Shown here piece after piece: positions 7,363 through 12,041 of a stretch of DNA of 12,041 nucleotides (position 1 is its first letter; the number at the start of each line of letters is the position of its first letter). The position numbers and the translations under genes were made by a program. The notes beneath the pieces were generated by a model that was not told where the DNA came from, did not search any database, and saw nothing but the letters and a program-made list of their open reading frames with translations. The DNA is from CBDUBU01 sp965365465. Lineage in GTDB: Bacteria > Bacteroidota > Rhodothermia > Rhodothermales > DASSAV01. The DNA lies in the NCBI GenBank assembly GCA_965365465.1, contig CBDUBU010000117.1, forward strand, positions 1-12,041. Direction: 5' to 3'.

Positions 7363-7390
7363 CGTTTTGGGCCGCAAAAACCGCAAAACG
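7363..7390. repeat. Inverted repeat CGTTTTG/CAAAACG followed by a T-run
   Basis: CGTTTTG (7363-7369) pairs exactly with CAAAACG (7384-7390) around a 14-nt loop. CCCTTTTT follows on the plus strand (7391-7398), so it could act as a weak intrinsic terminator for any plus-strand transcript running past the kinase gene. The stem is mostly A-T pairs, which weakens that reading. Confidence 0.35.
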
Positions 7391-7430
7391 CCCTTTTTGA
7401 CCCCGCCAGGGCCGTTCTGCCTGAACGAAA

Positions 7431-7473
7431 ACCGCAATAAACCGCAATAAACCCGCAGTAAACCGCAAAATAA
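7431..7473. repeat. Four-copy tandem array of 10-12 bp units
   Basis: The units are ACCGCAATAA (7431-7440), ACCGCAATAA (7441-7450), ACCCGCAGTAA (7451-7461) and ACCGCAAAATAA (7462-7473). The first two are identical; the others vary by small changes. A related ACCGCAA also occurs at 7380-7386. Start-to-start spacing is 10, 10 and 11 bp, about one helical turn, so the CCGC core recurs on the same face of the DNA. This spacing could suit cooperative protein binding. It also fits simple slippage in A-rich DNA. The array lies 208 bp before the Kv-type channel gene. Confidence 0.75.
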
Positions 7474-7680
7474 TCCATGAGATCGGTGGAGCGGCAGCGT
7501 AAAAGAAGGCAAATTGCATCAGGCCGGAGCGTCTTTTATGACCCCCGGATAGTCTCCCGGACAGTTCCGCCGTAACGAATGCTCCTGTGCAGTCCTTCTG
7601 AAAGTTCATGGTTTACCGTTCTCTATGGCTTAATTTGAGAGGCAACGCTGTCAACCAGATACACATCGGGGTAAGGCAAG

Positions 7681-8553
7681 TTGAAGGAAAACACATACAG
7701 GCTCAAGCACAGAGTCAGGGACATCATTTTTGAATCCGACACCCGCGCAGGCAGGGCCTTCGATGTTGTATTGATCCTCATTATCCTGTTCAGCGTGGCC
7801 GTAGTGATGCTGGAGAGCGTAGCGCAAGTAAGAGAGGAATACGGGGCGTTGCTGCGTGCTGCGGAGTGGCTTTTTACGATCCTGTTCACCATTGAGTATG
7901 TGCTGCGCCTTGTCACCATAGGACGACCGCTCAACTATGCATTGAGCTTTTTCGGGATCGTGGATTTTCTCGCTATCATTCCTACCTACCTGAGCGTCCT
8001 GGTGCCCGGTGCGCAGTATTTCCTCGTGATCCGTATGCTGCGCATCCTGCGCGTCTTCCGGGTTCTGAAGCTGGCGCGGTACATGGAAGAGGCGGGAACG
8101 CTGACAAAGGCGCTGGCGGCCAGCCGACGCAAGATCGAGGTGTTTACCGTTACTGTGGTTACCCTGGTCGTCATCTTCGGATCGCTCATGTACTTTGTTG
8201 AGGGCGCCGAAAACGGGTTCACGAGCATTCCAACCAGCGTGTACTGGGCCATCGTAACACTTACCACCGTTGGATATGGAGACATCTCACCCCAGACCGG
8301 AATCGGGCAGGCGCTTGCCGCTCTGATTATGATTATGGGCTACGGAATCATTGCTGTCCCAACAGGCATCGTAACCTCGGAATTGGCCCGGTCCTCACAG
8401 AGGAGCGATGCGATAGCGTCCTCCAGGATATTCTGTCCGGCGTGCGGCGCTGCCGGTCATGACCTGGATGCAAGCTTCTGTAAACATTGCGGCGAAAAGC
8501 TTCCACAGCCCGGGCCGGGCATTTACGAGTCCGGAAGCGCCGCAGCCCCGTAG
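7681..8553 (+). CDS. Voltage-gated-type potassium channel with C-terminal zinc ribbon
   Basis: This 290-aa inner-membrane protein has the six-helix Kv layout: S1 about 26-48, S2 about 61-80, S3 about 89-104, S4 about 114-133, S5 about 152-173 and S6 about 207-232. S4 carries basic residues every third position (R118, R121, R124, R127, K130, R133), the voltage-sensor pattern. The filter is canonical TTVGYGD (195-201). After S6 a short linker leads to a zinc-ribbon-like C252-x2-C255 and C267-x2-C270, then a Pro-rich tail. The start is TTG 7681: an in-frame TAA lies at 7672-7674, and the next ATG is codon 43 inside S1. TAAGG lies just upstream as a ribosome site. The zinc ribbon could be a cytosolic assembly or regulatory module. 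The channel probably passes K+ outward on depolarisation. Confidence 0.95.
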   Translation: MKENTYRLKHRVRDIIFESDTRAGRAFDVVLILIILFSVAVVMLESVAQVREEYGALLRAAEWLFTILFTIEYVLRLVTIGRPLNYALSFFGIVDFLAIIPTYLSVLVPGAQYFLVIRMLRILRVFRVLKLARYMEEAGTLTKALAASRRKIEVFTVTVVTLVVIFGSLMYFVEGAENGFTSIPTSVYWAIVTLTTVGYGDISPQTGIGQALAALIMIMGYGIIAVPTGIVTSELARSSQRSDAIASSRIFCPACGAAGHDLDASFCKHCGEKLPQPGPGIYESGSAAAP

Positions 8554-8606
8554 AACCTCCCATCTCACGCCGGGCGCCTGGCATTGCTTTCTCCTTCAGT
8601 CCCATT

Positions 8607-9746
8607 ATGTACCAGTATCAACAATACAATCGGTATTTTGCGCAGATAGCAGGCGGACTGGAGGAGGCCGGCTCGGAGGAACTGGCTGAACTCGGGGCTG
8701 CCGGCGTATCTCCGGCTTATCGCGGCGTATATTTCAACGCAGATGCTGCTGCCCTCTACCGGATCAACTATGCCGCGCGCCTGCCCTCCCAGATTCTTGC
8801 GCCGCTGCTGACGTTCGACTGCCATTCCGACCGGTACCTCTACAAAACGGTATCTTCCATCGACTGGTCCGATTTCCTTCCTGTAGACGGCACGCTGGCC
8901 GTCTTTGCCAACGTCTCCAACAGCCATATCAGGCATTCAAAATATGCCGCGCTGCGCGTAAAAGACGCAGTAGTGGACCAGTTCCGTGAGCGCACGGGAA
9001 GCCGTCCAGGCATCGACACACGCGAACCGGACCTCTGGATCGGGCTTTTGATTTCCGATAACAAGGCCATCATCAGCATTGCCACCTCCGGGGGGTCCAT
9101 GCATCGCAGAGGGTACCGTACCGCCTCGCAGGAAGCGCCTATGCAGGAAACGGTCGCGGCGGCGATCATCAGATACACGGGCTGGGACGGCGAGCGGCCT
9201 CTGTACGATCCGATGTGCGGCTCCGGGACGCTGCTCGGCGAAGCGCTGATGCACGCCTGTCGCATTCCCTCGGGTTACCTGCGCGAACATTTTGGTTTCG
9301 AGCAGTTGCCGGATTTTGACAGGTCCCTCTGGGCAGAGGTCAAACATGAAATGGATGCCCGGATGCGCCCGCTCCCGCCGGGGCTTATCGGGGGCAGCGA
9401 TATCTCCCGTGAAGCTGCCGAAATAGCCCGGCAAAACCTGTCAAACCTTCCTTCAGGAGGTAAGGTCAGGCTTTCAGTGCGCGACTACCGGAAAATCCCA
9501 TCGCTTGCCGACCACGTGATCGTCTGCAACCCGCCTTACGGACTCCGGCTCGGCCGGGGAGAGGATATGCACGGTTTCTACAGGGAGTTAGGCGATTTCC
9601 TGAAGCAGAAATGCACGAACGCAACGGCGTATGTGTATTTCGGAAAGCGGGAGTTCCTGAAAGACATCGGGCTGCGTGCAGCATGGAAAAAGCCGCTCGT
9701 CAGCGGTGCGCTTGACGGAAGGCTTGCCAGGTTCGATCTGTATTGA
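8607..9746 (+). CDS. THUMP-domain 23S rRNA (guanine-N2) methyltransferase, RlmL N-terminal-half type
   Basis: A 379-aa cytosolic RNA methyltransferase starting at ATG 8607. An in-frame extension to 8487 would overlap the channel gene by 67 bp and adds an Arg-rich, unrelated stretch, so I reject it. Residues about 45-160 are the THUMP RNA-binding domain, followed by the linker HRRGYR (166-171). The methyltransferase domain has the SAM motif DPMCGSGTLLGEA (201-213), the GSDIS acidic strand end (263-267) and the catalytic NPPYG (308-312). It ends in RLARFDLY, like stand-alone relatives of the first half of E. coli RlmL, which makes m2G2445 in 23S rRNA. The second RlmL domain (RlmK) is absent, as usual outside proteobacteria. 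It follows the channel gene by 53 bp and may share its transcript. No Shine-Dalgarno is visible. Confidence 0.93.
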   Translation: MYQYQQYNRYFAQIAGGLEEAGSEELAELGAAGVSPAYRGVYFNADAAALYRINYAARLPSQILAPLLTFDCHSDRYLYKTVSSIDWSDFLPVDGTLAVFANVSNSHIRHSKYAALRVKDAVVDQFRERTGSRPGIDTREPDLWIGLLISDNKAIISIATSGGSMHRRGYRTASQEAPMQETVAAAIIRYTGWDGERPLYDPMCGSGTLLGEALMHACRIPSGYLREHFGFEQLPDFDRSLWAEVKHEMDARMRPLPPGLIGGSDISREAAEIARQNLSNLPSGGKVRLSVRDYRKIPSLADHVIVCNPPYGLRLGRGEDMHGFYRELGDFLKQKCTNATAYVYFGKREFLKDIGLRAAWKKPLVSGALDGRLARFDLY

Positions 9747-9749
9747 TGG

Positions 9750-10319
9750 TCAGAGGCGGCTCTGGCTCTGGAGATCCTGCTGTTCTCTCCCCGAAGCCGT
9801 CCGCCAGTGACCGGACAGCGGTCCTCCTGGTCCATAGACCGGATCAGCCTCCGGAAGCGGAGTCCGGCCTATGCGTTCGAGCGCCTCCGGGCGTTCGCCC
9901 GGCGCTCCCTTCAGAAGGTCCCACTTTTCCTGGCCTCGAGGGTAAGCGCCCACGACGAGAAAATCGCTGCTTGCTTCAAGGCACTTGTGCCCGGTTCCGG
10001 CGGGCAGGATTGCCGCATCGCCGGGTCCAACCGAAACCACAGCGCCCGATGCTCCGCCAAACTGAACGCGCGCCTGCCCGCGAACGATGCCCAGCACTTC
10101 GTGCGACACGCTGTGATAGTGATGATAGGAATAAATGCCGTTTCTCCAGGCCCCGCCCCATCCATGTTGCGCGAAAAGGCGCTCTGCTGCTTCAGCGTCC
10201 GCTGGAAGCGCCTTGCGGTAGAGCAACAGAGGCCAGTACGGGTGATTCGGAATGCGCCCGTCGTCCTCGAAGTGAAATGCCTCCACGGTCGCGCCGGTAG
10301 GGGAAGAGGATTGCTGCAT
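9750..10319 (-). CDS. YjlB-type cupin-fold protein
   Basis: A 189-aa single-domain cupin, cytosolic, with no signal peptide, starting at ATG 10319-10317. Cupin motif 1 is complete: G61-x5-H67-x-H69-x4-E74-x6-G81. Motif 2 is G100-x5-P106-x-G108-x2-H111, with E115 where Asn is usual. H67, H69, E74 and H111 should bind a metal ion. Flanking signatures WRNGIYSYHHYHS, LPAGTGH and DFLVVGAYP match the family of Bacillus subtilis YjlB, whose reaction is not established. The last 15 or so residues are polar and poorly conserved. The gene is tail to tail with the RNA methyltransferase, 3 bp between stops, and divergent from the transporter gene. The shared 175-bp intergenic region allows joint regulation of cupin and transporter, but the sequence does not prove it. 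Confidence 0.92.
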   Translation of the reverse strand: MQQSSSPTGATVEAFHFEDDGRIPNHPYWPLLLYRKALPADAEAAERLFAQHGWGGAWRNGIYSYHHYHSVSHEVLGIVRGQARVQFGGASGAVVSVGPGDAAILPAGTGHKCLEASSDFLVVGAYPRGQEKWDLLKGAPGERPEALERIGRTPLPEADPVYGPGGPLSGHWRTASGREQQDLQSQSRL

Positions 10320-10494
10320 GGTCTGGCAGGCTGGTTCAAATCAAAAAATAAAAATACGAGACAGGGGCGGCGGATGCTATCTGTTGCCGGCTTGCGTCTG
10401 CTTCGTTGCATTTTTTGTGAAGAAAGCTCATATTGGCGCCACTCATGAAAAGGCGTGGCAAGAGGAGGTTACCTACAAACCCTGAGAGAACATA
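10320..10494. promoter_or_regulatory. 175-bp divergent promoter region
   Basis: This separates the cupin gene (-) from the MHS transporter gene (+) and must hold both promoters. It has AT-rich runs facing each gene: TATTTTTATTTTTTGATTTG on the minus strand just above the cupin start, and GCATTTTTTGTGAAG at 10409-10423 on the plus strand. Both contain TTTTTTG but neither matches TAnnTTTG exactly, so promoter positions are not fixed. AGGAGG occurs at 10463-10468, 26 bp before the transporter start, which is too far to serve it directly. Confidence 0.45.
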
Positions 10495-10495
10495 A
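10445..10495 (+). CDS. Possible 16-codon leader ORF coupled to the transporter
   Basis: ATG 10445-10447 opens MKRRGKRRLPTNPERT, ending at TAA 10493-10495. The last A of the stop is the first base of the transporter ATG, giving the overlap TAATG, a classic arrangement for translational coupling. The peptide is strongly basic (7 of 16 residues Lys or Arg) and contains two consecutive AGG codons that also spell AGGAGG. The ribosome site for its own start is poor. A short ORF can arise by chance, so this is a candidate only. Confidence 0.25.
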   Translation: MKRRGKRRLPTNPERT

Positions 10496-11934
10496 TGTCG
10501 CAGAAGTCTGGAACGAAAGATGCAGCGGAGCCGTCGGCTCCAGTCGCAGGCGATGCCCAACTCTGGAAAGTGATCCTGGCCTCGGCGCTTGGCACCATGA
10601 TCGAGTGGTACGATTTCTACATCTTCGGCAGCCTTGCCACCATCATTGCGACACAGTTCTTCCCAGGTGGAGATCCGACCGCTGCGCTTTTGTCCACGCT
10701 GGCGACATTCGGAGCAGGGTTTGCAGCAAGACCTTTCGGCGCCGTGGTCTTCGGGCGTATAGGGGACAGGGTAGGCCGGAAGTACGCATTTCTGATCACG
10801 CTGCTTATCATGGGCGGGTCAACGACGCTGATCGGCGTGCTGCCTACCTATGCGCAGGTTGGCCTGCTTGCGCCGGCAATTCTGGTGGTGATCCGTATTC
10901 TCCAGGGGCTGGCTCTGGGAGGAGAGTATGGTGGGGCAGCGGTTTACGTCGCCGAGCACGCTCCGGATAACCGTCGCGGCTTTTACACCAGCTTCATCCA
11001 GATTACCGCTACGCTCGGCCTGTTTGTCTCCCTGATCGTCATCCTCTCTGTGCGAAGCCTCGTCAATCCGGAGCAGTTCGCCATCTGGGGCTGGCGCATT
11101 CCTTTCCTGCTGTCCATCTTTCTCGTCGTGATCTCGGTATACATTCGGAGCAAGATGAAGGAATCCCCACTCTTTACCCAGTTGAAAGCGGAAGGCAAGA
11201 CCTCGGATTCGCCGCTCAAGGACAGTCTTGGAAATCGTAAAAACTGGCGCATCATCCTGATCGTGCTGTTCGGGGCCACCGCCGGGCAGGCTGTAGTCTG
11301 GTATACGGGTCAGTTCTACACCATCAGTTGGCTTCAAAGTCCGGGTGTAGGGCTGGACCTTGTCACGGCGAACACCATTGTCGCGGTGGCGCTGTTGTTG
11401 GGGATGCCCTTCTTCGTCGTCTTCGGCGCCCTGTCGGATCGCATCGGGCGCAAGAAGGTGATGATGGCCGGGAATCTGATAGCAGCCATCGGGTATTATC
11501 CCGTGTTCCGGGCCATGAAAGCGACGGCAGACCAGATCGTCCTGAACAGCGAGAGCATCCGCGCCGCGCACGACCCGCTATCGCTCCTGACGGCGGCGTG
11601 GCCACACGTGTTTGTGCTCACCCTGCTGGTATTCGTGCTTGTGCTCTTCGTGACAATGGTATACGGGCCTATTGCAGCCTACCTCGTAGAGTCTTTCCCG
11701 GCGCGGATCCGCTATACCTCGGTTTCCGTACCCTATCATGTGGGAAACGGGTACTTCGGAGGGTTTCTGCCCTTCATCGCAACCGCCCTGGTCGTGCAGA
11801 CCGGGAATATTTATGCAGGTCTAGCCTTCCCGATCGCCATTGCCGTCATGACCTTCGTGATCGGGTCCATCTTCATCAAGGAAACCCGCCATGTTTTGAT
11901 CCATGATGAAGCAGACTGGGATCAGGCGGCATGA
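10495..11934 (+). CDS. Major facilitator transporter, metabolite:H+ symporter (MHS) family
   Basis: A 479-aa inner-membrane protein with about 12 helices. N-terminal residues 1-22 are cytosolic and polar. MHS hallmarks are EWYDFYIFGS (37-46) in TM1, the loop 2-3 motif GRIGDRVGRK (87-96), LQGLALGGEYGGA (136-148) in TM4 and the repeat motif GALSDRIGRK (311-320) in loop 8-9. The family (ProP, ShiA, KgtP and relatives) moves carboxylates, osmolytes or aromatic compounds with protons. The substrate cannot be read from sequence. A polar insert (about 338-368) between helices in the second half is longer than the tight loops of classical members. TM10-12 include YTSVSVPYHVGNGYFGG (407-423). The start is ATG 10495, with only GAGAG upstream and the stop of a short leader ORF overlapping it. 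Divergent from the cupin gene. Confidence 0.94.
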   Translation: MSQKSGTKDAAEPSAPVAGDAQLWKVILASALGTMIEWYDFYIFGSLATIIATQFFPGGDPTAALLSTLATFGAGFAARPFGAVVFGRIGDRVGRKYAFLITLLIMGGSTTLIGVLPTYAQVGLLAPAILVVIRILQGLALGGEYGGAAVYVAEHAPDNRRGFYTSFIQITATLGLFVSLIVILSVRSLVNPEQFAIWGWRIPFLLSIFLVVISVYIRSKMKESPLFTQLKAEGKTSDSPLKDSLGNRKNWRIILIVLFGATAGQAVVWYTGQFYTISWLQSPGVGLDLVTANTIVAVALLLGMPFFVVFGALSDRIGRKKVMMAGNLIAAIGYYPVFRAMKATADQIVLNSESIRAAHDPLSLLTAAWPHVFVLTLLVFVLVLFVTMVYGPIAAYLVESFPARIRYTSVSVPYHVGNGYFGGFLPFIATALVVQTGNIYAGLAFPIAIAVMTFVIGSIFIKETRHVLIHDEADWDQAA

Positions 11935-11950
11935 GATCTTTCAAAACACA

Positions 11951-11980
11951 AAACCCCCGCAGCGCTATCTGCGAGGGTTT
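11951..11980 (-). terminator. Intrinsic terminator after the tRNA gene
   Basis: AAACCCCCGCAG (11951-11962) and CTGCGAGGGTTT (11969-11980) form a 12-bp stem with one mismatch and a 6-nt loop. On the minus strand the stem is followed by TGTGTTTTG, a T-rich tract, and it starts 7 bp after the tRNA 3' end, so it best fits termination of the tRNA transcript. Because the stem is symmetric it may also stop plus-strand reading from the transporter gene, 16 bp after its stop codon. Confidence 0.8.
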
Positions 11981-11987
11981 CTGAACG

Positions 11988-12041
11988 TGGCGCGGGAGAG
12001 ACTTGAACTCTCGACCTCCGGGTTATGAATCCGACGCTCTA
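11988..12041 (-). tRNA. tRNA-Met (CAT), elongator type, partial
   Basis: The minus strand reads the anticodon arm TCGGA-TTCATAA-CCCGG with anticodon CAT, the variable loop AGGTC, the T-arm GAGAG-TTCAAGT-CTCTC and the acceptor 3' strand CCGCGCC plus discriminator A (11988). CCA is not encoded. The 5' half (acceptor 5' strand and D-arm) is beyond the right edge. Position 72 is C, predicting a paired 1-72, and the anticodon stem lacks the three G-C pairs of an initiator (there is an A-C opposition at 31-39). Both argue for elongator Met rather than initiator. A CAT anticodon could also be tRNA-Ile2, modified to lysidine, which the visible part does not exclude. Confidence 0.9.

Larger units (their letters stand above)
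6899..7680. other. 782-bp gap without a convincing gene, rich in hairpins and repeats
   Basis: The frames that stay open here are low-complexity or translate repeats (for example, minus-strand peptides containing AVYCGF twice, or RSFAHLRMT), and none resembles a known family. The left part (6913-7254) holds a series of inverted repeats and a REP-like pair. The middle (7363-7473) is rich in A plus CCGC motifs and includes a short tandem array. The right part (7474-7680) should carry the promoter of the Kv-type channel gene. TTAATTTG at 7630-7637 resembles a Bacteroidota -7 box, but no matching upstream element is at the right distance. The gap may be relics of mobile or repeated intergenic elements. 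Confidence 0.65.

Noticed and set aside
7431..7473. CRISPR array
   Set aside because: Units of 10-12 bp with no spacers and no cas genes; far too short for CRISPR repeats.
7180..7609. Three overlapping minus-strand open frames of 73-110 codons in the gap
   Set aside because: They translate the REP-like element and the tandem repeats, giving low-complexity peptides such as AVYCGF repeats and RSFAHLRMT. No family resemblance.
8487..8606. Earlier start for the RNA methyltransferase
   Set aside because: The extension overlaps the channel gene and encodes an Arg/Pro-rich stretch not seen in THUMP methyltransferases; ATG 8607 starts just before the conserved N-terminus.

Overview
The window is a moderately GC-rich chromosomal segment with ordinary bacterial gene content. 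Several points suggest a high-GC member of the Bacteroidota/Rhodothermota group: the C-terminal form of the signal peptidase, a 173-aa family that I associate with Bacteroidota, the scarcity of strong Shine-Dalgarno sequences, and the style of the RNA methyltransferase. This placement is an inference from family resemblance, not a computed phylogeny. I found no phage, plasmid, transposase, CRISPR or defence genes.

Layout from left to right. The 3' end of lepB (signal peptidase I, +) converges on an L,D-transpeptidase gene (-). Upstream of that, also on the minus strand, a probable two-gene unit runs from a conserved 173-aa protein into a two-helix potassium channel with a cytosolic RCK/TrkA domain. 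A 413-bp divergent intergenic region follows, containing two overlapping, mutually exclusive hairpins. It precedes the largest gene, a soluble sensor histidine kinase with about seven PAS domains (1154 aa). After the kinase comes a 782-bp stretch with no convincing gene. It holds several perfect hairpins, an inverted pair of REP-like elements and a short tandem array of 10-12 bp units.

The right half carries a six-helix voltage-gated-type potassium channel with a C-terminal zinc ribbon (+), then a THUMP-type 23S rRNA methyltransferase (+). The methyltransferase meets a YjlB-type cupin gene (-) tail to tail, with 3 bp between stop codons. A divergent 175-bp intergenic region separates the cupin from an MHS-family major facilitator transporter (+). 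Its start codon overlaps the stop of a possible 16-codon leader ORF. The window ends in a partial elongator-type tRNA with anticodon CAT (-) and its intrinsic terminator.

The genes do not form one pathway. Recurrent themes are envelope processing (LepB, L,D-transpeptidase) and ion or solute flux (two unrelated K+ channel architectures, one transporter). Nothing here clearly amounts to a new biological system. The most interesting parts are non-coding: the structured gap at 6899-7680, the attenuator-like leader at 3267-3316 and the possible coupled leader peptide at 10445-10495.
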